A DNA stretch of 58,000 nt, taken from positions 26,033,513 to 26,091,512 of the forward strand of contig CM043968.1 in the NCBI GenBank assembly GCA_014529385.2. Direction: 5' to 3'. Shown here piece after piece: positions 1-10,658 of this stretch (position 1 is its first letter; every line of letters starts with the position of its first letter). Made by a program: the position numbers and the translations under genes. The notes below the pieces were generated by a model. The model was not told the origin of the DNA. It did not search any database and worked only from the letters and a program-made list of their open reading frames with translations. The stretch is from Adiantum capillus-veneris (Eukaryota; Streptophyta; Polypodiopsida; Polypodiales; Pteridaceae).

Positions 1-1990
1 ATTAATTTGGAAACGGTGGAAGCCGATACAATAGGGACAGACTCGTCCTTTAGTTTTACATCAAGTACAATTTTTTGGCTCTTTTAATTTGTCCTTGTCG
101 CTTTCTTTGCGCGATAATTGACCACGCCGTTGTTCTTATGGTACTAAGGGACTCTGAGGAGGACGTCACAACCTTTCAAGGGCATTATGTAAAAGTCCTC
201 GTGCCCCAAATACCCCTGACAATGTAACCGAAGTTTGCCAATGACAGGTGTAATGGCTATGTCTCGTCCGGGTACCGCTAGAACTGCCTCTGCTGGTGGT
301 CCCATCCGATTGGGTGTAATCTCGAGCCGCGCCGCCAATTCAAATGAAAAGAAGTTAGCGTTGGCTCCTCCATCAAAGAAAATCAGGGTTTTCATCTATC
401 GTGCTTGGGTCAGTACCCATGCAATGTGGAACCAATCTTGCTTTCATCTTGCCTTTTCTGCCACGTTCCTCAGCTTCTCTCGAACTCTCTGGCCTGTCTT
501 CATGTTGTTCTTGGTGTGCCTTTTTGGGGCACTTCGCGGAGACGTGCCCATGTTCCTTGCATCCAAAACACTTCCCTTCTTTGATGTAACTGGCCTTCTC
601 TCAAAGAGTGAGTCGGGGTTGTGTATCCTTGTCTTTCTTTTCTTGGAAACTCTTTTTCTTTCTACTTTCATTGTGAGAGGTCTGTTGGGTTTTTGAGTCA
701 AGTTCTCATTAGTGGGGTAGGTGAAATTTCCGAATGGATCTCAAAACCCTGTTTCGTATGACCATCAATTCTTGAATAGAATTAGACTTTTGTTCCATGC
801 AGTAGTCTCAGATCTCTGTAGGGAGTCCGCAGCAAAACCGCTCAATCTATTCCTTAAACGAGACCTTCTTAAATGAATAGGTTGGTAGAAAAGAGTTCCA
901 AAATTTCTCGCAATAAGCGTCCAAAGGATCTCCCTTGGTCATCCGAAGATGATTCCAAGGGGTTTGTATATCTCGTTTGTACTCCCGAGTCGGCCAAGAA
1001 GAAATAAAGAGCCTTTTGAATTTCAACCATTTTACTTGAGCTTTCTTCCTTAGAAGAAGAGTGGACCACCATGTTCGAGCATTTCCCTTGAAGAAAGATG
1101 TAGCCCCCTGATCTTGGAGTGCTGTGAGTAGTGCCCTCCGGAGAAAGCTATGTCAAACTACTGAATGAAGGCCGAAGCCCTCGGAGCATCTCGAAACCCA
1201 GAAAAGGATTCAAACTTAATCGACTGTCCACCTTTGAATTCTTTTACTTTCTTGGTTTTATCTTCGAGAAAGTCATATTGGTTGGCTTTGTAAAAATGCT
1301 TCTTCTTTGCATAAAACATATGATCGTCGGAGTTCGAACTGTCTGAGGATGACTCCTTTGTAGAACTGTCAGAAACTGAGCGAAATCTGGGCTTCTTTGC
1401 CTTTTTCTTGCCTTTCCGAAGCTTTGCTTTTTGCTTCGCTTTTTACCTTTTCTGTCTTCCTCGCTCAAGTCAGAAGAGTTAGAAGAACTGTCAAAAGAAG
1501 AAGAAGAAGAAGAAGAATTGGGTAGTCCTTCAAATCGTACACGCTTCTTTTGCTTTCTTGCAATGCAAAAGAAGATTGACGACCCAAATAACCCGGGAAG
1601 TCAGTCCCCTTCTTGTGGTTTTTCTCTTGCTTTTTGGATTTGTTGTTTGCATCCAAAAGCTAACTAATCTATGTGTGAACCACCTCTTGTAATTCTTGCT
1701 CTGTAAACATCCTCGGAGAAGGAGGTTTCTTGATTGTCGGTTTGATGGGTGGTTCTGTGGCTTTTTGCCACTGGGTGTGCACTTCTACGATGGATTGCTG
1801 AGACAAAAATTTTGCAAATTGCGGATCCTTCGCAATCTTAATTAGCTGCTTTGTGCACTCGTCAATATACTATCGACGTTCCATCTCTTCAAGTTCGTAC
1901 TGAGTAGGCCGAGGTGGCCTATACTCTTCTTTTGTGTGATCATTAAAATCTTTTTCGTGATCTCCTCCCGCACTAGCTGAAACCGGCCTG
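1..1990 (-). pseudogene. Family A Ty3/gypsy gag-protease remnant (cut by window start)
   Basis: Read on the minus strand, this is the gag and protease part of a Ty3/gypsy element. The protease segment lies at 144-395 and has the FFDGGANANFF stretch where the catalytic Asp motif is expected. A CCHC zinc knuckle (CFGCKEHGHVSAKC) lies at about 526-572. The gag core covers about 700-1,300 and a Lys/Ser-rich N-terminal part continues to about 1,960. The serine run of gag is read out of frame at 1,465-1,656 and appears as a leucine run, so frameshifts are present. No ORF spans gag to protease. The same protein segments recur at 15,047-16,190, 19,318-19,941, 21,238-22,458 and 56,100-56,760. It is certainly a dead copy. 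What lies to the left is outside the window. Confidence 0.85.
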
Positions 1991-2002
1991 TAGGGCGGTA
2001 GA

Positions 2003-2620
2003 TGTAGTCTTTCACCCGAAACTTTACATTAGACTTTAGGACACACAGAAATTTTGCAAAAGAAAACCTGCTACGGGAATTGATACTTCAAACACACATG
2101 GCTTGGAAGCTACAACGCTACCAAGCAGACGCCAACACCTGTTGGCCCCAAAGACTGGCACCCCTTTTGGTATTTCTTTATTATATTCAAAGAGGGAATA
2201 AAACCTGTGATTTCCTACGAGCTGTCCCGCAATAATCCGGGGTGAAAATGACCTATTCTGGCTCGATTTCGGCAGCATAACTGTACTAGGATGCTTCACA
2301 GACAGTATTTTCACGCAATATATGACTTTCCCGACGCATACGAATACTTCGCAAAACTTGGCGAGAATCTGCAGCACGCTGAATTCTCTGTTTTCTGCCG
2401 TGAAAATGCGCCAAATCACCTGTACAGCGGTCCCCTTGCGTCCTCGGACCGCCTAAGGGTATTACGGACTGTTTAGGGCCGAAACCCTAAACCTGCAAAA
2501 ATACACAGTATGTTGTATTTCCCTGTTTTAGGCTCCGATTCGCAAGAGGGTTGCGTCTGTACAAGTCCTCGAGCTCCTGCACGTGTAGGGCTACTTGCCC
2601 TTTGAATGGATCGAGATTTC
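2003..2620 (-). mobile_element. Putative LTR, type A2
   Basis: The stretch follows the gag N-terminus where a 5' LTR would lie for a minus-strand element. It resembles 57,214 to about 57,780: both start TGTAG, share a TTTCACCC block, an AGCAGACGCC block and the hairpin-forming block GGCCCCAAAGACTGGC (2,144-2,159), followed by a TTGGTATTTCTTTATT-like segment. Boundaries are uncertain. No initiator-tRNA primer-binding site is visible on its left. The right edge is taken where family A integrase-region homology begins at about 2,625. Confidence 0.5.
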
Positions 2621-2624
2621 TCAA

Positions 2625-2804
2625 AGTGGCATTCGATTAAAACCTTTTCCCTCAACGGCTGTGTAACGCACAACATCGTTTTCCTCATCAAGTAGCCATC
2701 CCGAATGGAATATCCCGCTACTATCTCCCCATTCCGTATTTGAGTGAAAATATCTGCAAAATTTGTATCTGTGGCATACTGATCGACCATATCCTCGAAG
2801 CTCC
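2625..2804 (-). pseudogene. Family A pol fragment (RNase H to integrase zinc region)
   Basis: The minus-strand translation contains ADIFTQIRNGEIVAGYS and YLMRKTMLCVTQPLREKV, which match the same segment of the family A pol at about 54,500-54,690. It is the left flank of the 10.9 kb B palindrome. The right flank resumes at 13,666 in RNase H. About 245 bp of the A element found at 54,682-54,927 is missing at this site, so palindrome insertion went with a target deletion. The fragment has no start and is non-functional. Confidence 0.8.
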
Positions 2805-3212
2805 TGTGACGCCCTCATTCGGGACGTCGGGGAAACGGGACCGCACCGGCTCACCTGCGTTGCAAACGGGACCTGCAGGCAAGCAAACGCATACACAAGA
2901 ACGCAACTTGAAAACGGGACGCAAGAGGGACACGAGATTGAGGGACGCAAACGAATGATCACTATTGAAAGAAAAGTGCCGAATACAAGGGACGCGAAGA
3001 TCGCATGAAAATGAGGCTCGCAAGTTGGGGGAAGTGGCACGGGCTTCCCTTATATACACCCCCGGGTTGAGAGAGCTTGACGCCCACGTCAAGCCGGGGT
3101 TTGAGAGGTGCCGATACAAAAGTTGATGCCGAGGTTTTGGGGGCGGATATTTACAAGGGGGGAGTTAGGTGTTGCAAAAAATGTCTAGCTACCTAGGGTG
3201 ATGCTAGTTACA
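2805..3212 (-). mobile_element. Family B 3' LTR, left arm
   Basis: This 408-bp segment, read on the minus strand, starts TGTAACTAGC and ends GGGCGTCACA, the TG...CA ends of an LTR. It is the mirror image of 13,276-13,665. A TATA box reads on the minus strand at 3,049-3,057. A G homopolymer (3,219-3,232) separates it from the pol stop. Confidence 0.8.
3049..3057 (-). promoter_or_regulatory. LTR TATA box (left arm)
   Basis: On the minus strand the sequence reads GTATATAAG inside the family B LTR, with the spacing to the LTR ends expected of a U3 promoter. The partner is at 13,431-13,439. Confidence 0.6.
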
Positions 3213-3237
3213 AAGTGGGGGGGGGGGGGGGGAAGGA

Positions 3238-5950
3238 CTACTCTCTGTGGTTTTCATTTAGTGTGTTGTCCTCCTCTTCAGTTGGCATGTTGTAGAAGCG
3301 CAGCACAAGGGGTCTTCCGAGTCGAAGCATGATTTCTTCAGGTACCCAAGTGCATTCCGTCATGGGGCGATTGCGCCATTTGACGTAGAATAGTTGTCCC
3401 CGGCGCCCAAAACGCGACTTTAGGATGGCCTCCGGCTCATGTGGCGGGCCATCCTTTACATACTCGGGGAGCCTTCGCCCATAGGTGTTATCCGGCACAA
3501 ATCTTTTGAGTAAACTGACATGGAAGGCGTTGTGGATGTTGATGTGTGGTGGGAGCTCCAGCTTGTTGGTGATGTCGTTGAAGGACTTGAGCACTTTGTA
3601 TGGACCATAGTAGCCGTGATTGAACTTCGGGGAGAGGCCTTGAGGGAGGGTGATGTTCTGAGAGCTGACGAGGACCAAGTCACCTTCTTTGAAGAGTTCG
3701 GCAGGCTGTCGCTTTTGGTTGGCGTATTTGGCGATGCGTACCTTGCTTTGCTCGAGGATTTTCTTTGCGTGTTGCATGCGCGTTTGCCATTACTGAAGAA
3801 ACTCCTCACATTCCAGATCCTGGGCATGCACATCGCCGGTTGCCAGTGCAAGAGGTGTGATGACTTCTTTACTTGTGGAGAGCTCGAATGGGGTATAGCC
3901 AGTGCTGCTATGGATGGAGTTGTTGTAGTGGAATTCAAGGACGTCCATGTATTCGGACCAGTCCTTCTGATCGGCCTTGACGTAGCTGCGGATGTAGTCT
4001 TCGATGCCTTGGTTGACTCTTTCAGTTTGACCATCGGTTTCGGGGTGGTAGGCGGAGGAGAAGCGGAGCTGGGTGCCTAGAAGCTTGAAGAGCTCGGGCC
4101 AGAGGTCACTGAGGAAGCGGGTGTCGCGATCAGAAACTATGGCTAAGGGTAGGCCGTGGTATTTGAAGACTTTAGCGAAGAAGTGTTTGGCGACTTGGTA
4201 GGCGGTGACGGGGGGCTTTGCAGGTATGAAGTGGGCTTGTTTGGTGAAGTAGTCACCACCATGATGGTTGTGTGGTCGTGGGAGGGGGGAAGGTCGGTGA
4301 TGAAGTCCATACTTACCATGTCCCAAGGACAGGAGGGTGTTGGCATGGGGCGAAGGAGGCCTACGGGTTTGACTCTTTGAGCTTTGACCAGTTGACATGT
4401 TGGGCATGTGCGCACGTAGTCGATGACGTCGTCCTTCATTTTGGGCCAGACGTAGTGTTGATGTAGTTTGTCATAAGATCTTTTCTGGCCACCATGTCCA
4501 GCTAGCTTGCAATCATGAGCTTCCCAGATGAGGTCTTTCTTTAGATCTGGATCATTGGGGATGTAGATTTTGCCATGCGCGTAGAAGAGGTTATCTTTTA
4601 CTTTGAATAGACCTAGGGTAGCTTTGCCAGCGATGTGGTCGGCGAGCATTCGGAGGACAGCGGGGTCAGCTTTTTGAGAGTCGAGGATGTGTTGGCGTAG
4701 GGTGTTGGTTGCGGTGGAGATGGCTGTGAGGGTGGGTCTGCGACTGAGGGCATCGGGCATGACATTTGTGGTACCAGGTTTGTGGATGATGTCAATGTCG
4801 TATTCTGCCTGTGTATCTTGCCACCTGGCTTGCTTGGGGGTTATTTTGGGCTGTGTTTGGAAGTAGTTGAGGGAGATGTTATCTGTGTAGACTTTTGTGT
4901 GCTTGTCTTGGACATAGTGTCGCCACTTGCGGAGGCAGTGGACGACAACGAGCATTTCCTTCTCATGTGTGGTCCATCTTGTGAATTTGTGGGATTCATA
5001 TGCTATGGGTTGATTCTCTTGCATGAGGACACCACCAATGGCACCATCGGAGGCATCAGTATGAACTTCAAATGGCTTAGTGAAGTCGGGTAGTCGGAGG
5101 ACGAGGGCACCACACATGGCTATCTTCAGGTTCTCAAAAGCTGCTTCTTCTCTGGAGGTCCATTGAAAGGGTTTGTGGCCTTTGGTGATCTCTGTAAGTG
5201 GTGCAGCAATCTTGCTCAAGTCGCGGATGAAGCGGCGTGTGTATTGACAGAAACCCACAAACTCTCGGACTTCTTTGATGGATGTCGGGGGAGCCCATTT
5301 GATGACGGCGTCGAATTTCTTGGGATCCACCATTATACCTTCTGATGTGACGATGAAACCGAGCAACTTGATTCTTTGGACAGCAAACTCACATTTTTTC
5401 AGCTTGAAATAAAGCTGGTGTTCACGGAGGCGTTGAAGTACTGCGACGACATGCTTTTGGTCATCTTCTAAGGTTGTGTTGTGGATGAGGAGGTCATCAA
5501 TGTAAGTGATGAGAAAATCATCAATCATGTCGCGGAAGCTGTCATGGATTACTCGGCAAAAAGTGTCAGGACCGCCGGTGAGACCGAAACCCAGGACAAG
5601 CCATTCCCAGGAGCCGTAGCGTGTACGGAAGGCGGTCTTCGCGATGTCTTTAGGGGCAATGCGGACTTGGTGATAGCCTGAGCGGAGGTCGATGCGAGTG
5701 AAGTACTTGGCACCCTGTAGTCTGTCCATGAGGTCTTCCATGAGAGGAACTGGGTATTTGTTTTTTATAGTGATTTTGTTGAGGGCTCGATAATCCACGC
5801 ATAGTCTCATCGAGCCATCTTTCTTCTTGACAAACAGGACTGGGGCCCCAAAAGGAGAGGTGCTGGGCCGGATGAAGCCTTATTCTCTAATTCATGGAGT
5901 TGCTTCTTGAGTTCTTTTAGCTCCGTGTCATTCATGCGATAGGGGGCCTT
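3238..5950 (-). pseudogene. Family B pol, left arm (RT-RNase H-integrase-chromodomain), broken
   Basis: Read on the minus strand this is a chromovirus pol. RT (with YIDD), RNase H and the integrase zinc region lie in one frame (5,810-4,143). A frameshift near 4,255 then moves the integrase core into another frame (4,407-3,790). A TAA stop at about 3,790 cuts that frame, and the C-terminal part with the GPY-type segment and chromodomain (3,777-3,238) lies in a third block. Upstream of RT a 1-bp deletion breaks the protease-RT link. The right arm has an intact frame over the same region, so these lesions arose after or independently of the copy that formed the right arm. The product cannot be made as one protein. 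Confidence 0.9.
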
Positions 5951-5978
5951 GGCCGGGGGTGTACTCCCATAGATGAGA

Positions 5979-8089
5979 TCAATTTTGTGTTGAATTTGAC
6001 GGGGAGGGGATAGACCGGAAGGAAGTTCTGGGGGCATGACATCTTTGTACTTCTGGAGAATGGGGGTAAGTGGCATCACCCACTTTGGCCTGTTCGAGGG
6101 TGATGGAGTTGAGTCTTGCTGTGGGCCGTTCCTTTACTTGCATGATGCAGAGGTGAACCTCAGCTCTTTTCTTCATAGCCCGCTTGGCTTGCTTTGCACT
6201 TATGAGATTGAGTTTAGGGGAAGATTTCTGTGGGACTTTTTGTTTACTTTTTATCGCTGCCAATTGAGCGGGGTCTTGGCGGTTGAGGGGGGGGGGGGTT
6301 TGGTTTGAAGATGAGCCTGACGTGTGAATGCTTGATTTGTTGTGAGTCGAGCGCCTTGTACTGTAACTGCTTGGCCTTGATTATTCAGAAGTAATTGATC
6401 CACCTTCATGCCTAGGAGTGCAATGAGATACTTGTCATTGAAGGATAGACCAATAATTGCCTCGAAGTCATCCATTGGTACTACTATGAAGTCAAGTCGG
6501 CATGTGAATTCATCCATTTCAATCTTGACTTGACGGGCTGCCTTGACATTGCTATCATTTCCTCTTGCAAACTTGACAGTAGTTTCATTTACGATGTTGA
6601 GACGTAGGCCTAGGCGAGCGGCGCACTGCGGTGATAGAAAATTGTGTGTAGCGCTTGAGTTTACCATGATCCATTGCTGTTGTGATCCAATTGTTGCCTG
6701 GACATGTAAGTTATGAATGTCCGTGATAGCTGCGGCCATGCATTGAGGGCGGAGGGATACTGCTCCAATACGGGGTTGTTGGTCAGAAACGGGGTTATCC
6801 ATTTCTTTGATTCTTATTTGGGGATGGAAGGGTGGTTCTTCTATTTGGAGGGTGTTGACCCTGCTACGTGATGATGATGCTTGATTGCGCTTGCGGACAC
6901 ATGCGTAGTAGGGACCATGAGAAATTCTTCAGTCACTGCACCAGGTGCGATCGGGGTGCGGGTTGTTATTATTGCCGTTGTAAGTATTGGGGACACAACT
7001 GTTGGACGTGGTGCTGTAAGAATTGCTAGCAAAAGAGCTCCGTGGGACTAAGGCGCCATTTCCGTAGCCTAATCGAGGGTTGAAATTGGGTGGTGGTGGG
7101 CGGGGGTCATTGCTTCTGGTATCGGGTGTAAATCTGCGGCCTCGTCCGGCGTGTGGGTTAGACCAGTTGTTGGAGATAGTGGGGGCAAAATTGTTGGGGC
7201 GAGGATTATTTGGAAGAAAACCTTGTGTTGAATTTGTGTCGCGTAGCTTTTCGGCTATATTGGCGGCCACTTTCCAGGTGGTGGGGTTCTGCTTTTCTAC
7301 TTCTCGACGGGCCCAGGGCTTAAGGCGGTAAAGGAAACCATGTAGTTGGTCTGCTATGTGCATCAGTGGGAGTTGAAGCATTTGTCGACGATACTTGACA
7401 ATATAATATGATATGGTTCCGGCTTGGTGCAGTTCGCGCCACGAGTCTCTGACTTTGTTGCCTTCATTATCGGGGACAAAATAGCTGATCATGTCTCTTT
7501 GTAAGTCTTTCCATTCCTCTCAGTTCTTTGATGTCTGTTCGGTAAGGAACCATACATAGGCGTCGTCGGCTAGGAAGGTTTTAGCCACTTGCACCCTTCT
7601 GCGTTTGCCTATGTTGTTCCACTGCAGGTAGTCTTCTACCTCTCTAAACCACTTGTTGAGTTCCAGTGAGTTGCGATGGCCTTTGTACTTCTCTGGAAGA
7701 ATGGGTTTGAATTTTCCCAATCTGTTTTCATCTTCTATATTTCTCTCAGGGCTGTAGTAGCGGCCTTCACTTTGGTCATCCCAACAGTCTTCGTCTTCGT
7801 CGACTGTTGCTAGACTTCCGGGCCGCGGTCGTCTTTGTGTGTTTCGTCGCGTGTTGACATTACTTGTGCTTGGGCGGTCTTCGTGTCGCTGGCCTAGCTG
7901 TGCTTGAATCAGGTTAGTAGAGATCAAGTTCATCTGGTGTTCCAAGGAGGCCATGAGGCGTGCCTCAAGTCTCTTTTCCATTGGGTCTTGGTCATCTTGT
8001 CGCAACTTCGTTTCTTTCTTCTTCTTGCGGTCTCTATTCAGGTCAGGTTCGGTTCTGTATCCTTCGTCATGTTCTTGATTTTCAGGCAT
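5979..8089 (-). pseudogene. Family B gag-protease, left arm, broken
   Basis: The minus-strand gag begins with ATG at 8,089 (MPENQEHDEGYRTEPD) and runs to a TGA at 7,520. The same TGA exists in the right arm. Gag continues after it (7,492-6,929) to another TGA at a cysteine position of the knuckle-like CSDCRISHGPYYAC segment. The protease follows (6,802-6,251) with VNSSATHNFLS, where the catalytic Asp is replaced by Asn and the usual Gly by Ser. The reading frame then runs into the protease-RT linker. The product is dead as a protein, but it is useful for dating the palindrome because some lesions are shared with the other arm and others are private. Confidence 0.87.
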
Positions 8090-8394
8090 TGTTGTACTCT
8101 TGTGGTCGAAGCCGAGGAAAACGCAAAAATATCAAAAAACTGTGAAAAACTGTGAAAAACGGGCTTGAAAACGTCGATAAACGATGAGACAGCGCAAGAT
8201 GGGGTCCAAAACGACAAAAACCGAGAAAAACGGGAGGTAGAACCGACGTCGGCCCGTGGCTTGTTTTTCTCGGTTTTCGTCGTTTTGGACCCCGTTTTGC
8301 GTTGTCTCATCGGTTTTCGACGTTTTCAAGCCCGTTTTTCACAGTTTTTTGATATTTTTGCGTTTTTCTCGGTTTCGGCCACAAGAGTACAACA
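8090..8394. repeat. Palindrome centre: hairpin of two 5' UTRs with a 31-nt loop
   Basis: The two B arms meet here. Matching stems run from the gag starts (8,089 and 8,395) inward to GAGAAAAAC (ending at 8,231) and GTTTTTCTC (starting at 8,263). The unpaired loop is 8,232-8,262 and itself contains the perfect 10-bp palindrome CCGACGTCGG (8,243-8,252). No LTR, primer-binding site or promoter motif is seen in the stems. Short antisense ORFs over this region are mirror artefacts. Confidence 0.85.
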
Positions 8395-10512
8395 ATGCCT
8401 GGAAATCAAGAACATGACGAAGTATACAGGACCGAACCTGACCTGAATAGAGACCGCAAGAAGAAGAAAGAAACGAAGCTGCGACAAGATGACCAAGACC
8501 CAATGGAAAAGAGACTGGAGGCACGCCTCATGGCCTCTTTGGAACACCAGATGAACTTGATCTCTACTAACCTGATTCAAGCACAGCTAGGCCAGCGACA
8601 CGAAGACCGTCCAGGCACAAGTAATGTCAACACGCGACGAAATACACAAAGACGACCGCGGCCCGGAAGACTAGGAACAGTCGACGAAGACGAAGACTAT
8701 TAGGATGACCAAAGTGAAGGCCGCTACTACAGCCTTGAGAGAAATATAGAAGATGAAAACAGATTGGGAAAATTCAAACCCATTCCCCCAGAGAAGTACA
8801 AAGGCCATCGCAACTCACTTGAACTCAACAAGTGGTTTAGAGAGGTAGAAGACTACTTGCAGTGGAACAACATAGGCAGACGCAGATGGGTGCAAGTGGC
8901 TAAAACCTTCCTAGCCGACGACGTCTATGTATGGTTCCTTACCGAACAGACATCAAAGAACTGAAAGGAATGGAAAGACTTACAAAGAGACATGATCAGC
9001 TATTTTGTCCCCGATAATGAAGGCAACAAAGTCAGAGACTCGTGGCGCGAACTGCACCAAGCCGGAACCATATCATATTACATTGTCAAGTATCGTCGAC
9101 TAATGCTTCAACTCCCACTGATGCACATAGCAGACCAACTACATGGTTTCCTTTACGGCCTTAAGCCCTGGGCCCGTCGAGAAGTAGAAAAGCAGAACCC
9201 CACCACCTGGGAAGTGGCCGCCAATATGGCCGAAAAGCTACGCGACACAAATTCAACACAAGGTTTTCTTCCAAATAATCCTCGCCCCAACAATTTTGCC
9301 CCCACTACCTCCAACAACTGGTCTAACCCACACGCCGAACGAGGCCGCGGATTTACACCCGATACCAGAAGCAATGACCCCCGCCCACCACCACCCAATT
9401 TCAACCCTGGATTAAGCCGCGGAAATGGCGCCTTAGTCCCACACAGCTCTTTTGCTAGCAATTCTTACAGCACCACGTCCAACAATTGTGTCCCCAATAC
9501 TTACAACGGCAATAATAACAACCCGCATCCCGATCGCACTTGGTGCAGTGACTGTAGAATTTCTCATGGCCCCTACTACGCATGTTTCTGCAAGCGCAAT
9601 CAAGCATCATCATCATCTAGCAGGGTCAACACCCTCCAAATAGAAGAACCACCCTTCCATCCCCAAATAAGAATCAAAGAAATGGATAACCCCGTTTATG
9701 ACCAACAACCCCGTATTGGAGCAGTATCCCTCCGCCCTCAATGCATGGCCGCAGCTATCACGGACATTCATAACTTACATGTCCAGGCAACAATTGGATC
9801 ACAACAGCAATGGATCATGGTAGACTCAAGCGCTACACACAATTTTCTATCACCGCAGTGCACCGCTCGCCTGAGCCTACGTCTCAGCATCGTAAATGAA
9901 AGTACTGTCAAGTTTGCAACAGGAAATGATAGCAATGTCAAGGCAGCTCGTCAAGTCAGGATTGAAATGGATAAATTCACATGCCGACTTGACTTCATAG
10001 TAGTACCAATGGATGACTTCGAGACAATTATTGGTCTATCCTTCAATGACAAGTATCTCATTGCACTCCTAGGCATGAAGGTGGATCAATTACTTCTGAA
10101 TAATCAAGGCCAAGCAGTTACAGTACAAGGCGCTCGACTCACAACAAAGCAAGCATTCACACGTGAGGCTCATCTTCAAACCAACCCCCCCCCTCCCCCC
10201 CCAATCAACCGCCAAGACCCCGCTCAATTGGCAGCGATGAAAGGTAAACAAAAAGTCCCAGAGAAATCTTTCCCTAAACTCAATCTCATAAGTGCAAAGC
10301 AAGCCAAGCGGGCTATGAAGAAAGGAGCTCAGGTTCACCTCTGCATCATGCAAGTAAAGGAACGGCCCACAGCAAGACTCAACTCCATCACCCTCGAACA
10401 GGCCAAAGTGGGTGATGCCACTTACCTCCATTCTCCAGAAGTACAAAGATGTCATGCCCCCATAACTTCCCCCCGGTCTACCCCCTCTCCGTCAAATTCA
10501 ACACGAAATTGA
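8395..10512 (+). pseudogene. Family B gag-protease, right arm, broken
   Basis: Gag starts at ATG 8,395 (MPGNQEHDEVYRTEPD). A private TAG occurs at 8,701, where two adjacent G-to-A transitions relative to the left arm change Cys-Trp to Tyr-stop. The TGA at 8,962-8,964 after EQTSKN is shared with the left arm. From 8,992 a 506-codon frame carries the rest of gag, with a non-canonical knuckle (CSDCRISHGPYYAC, about residues 182-195), a His/Ser-rich linker, and the protease with VDSSATHNFLS. Here the catalytic Asp is present but the following Gly is Ser. The frame ends at 10,512, and a deletion just downstream (near 10,590) disrupts the link to RT. Confidence 0.88.
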
Positions 10513-10658
10513 TCTCATCTATGGGAGTACACCCCCGGCCAAGGCCCCCTATCGCATGAATGACACGGAGCTAAAAGAACTCAAGAAGCAACTTCATCCG
10601 GCCCAGCACCTCTCCTTTTGGGGCCCCAGTCCTGTTTGTCAAGAAGAAAGATGGCTCG

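Noticed and set aside
1465-1656. Poly-Leu ORF that looks like a membrane segment
   Set aside because: It is the gag serine run of family A read in the wrong frame.
8038-8446. Mirror-image small ORFs on both strands around the palindrome centre
   Set aside because: They arise from the inverted 5' UTR and gag start and read antisense to gag.
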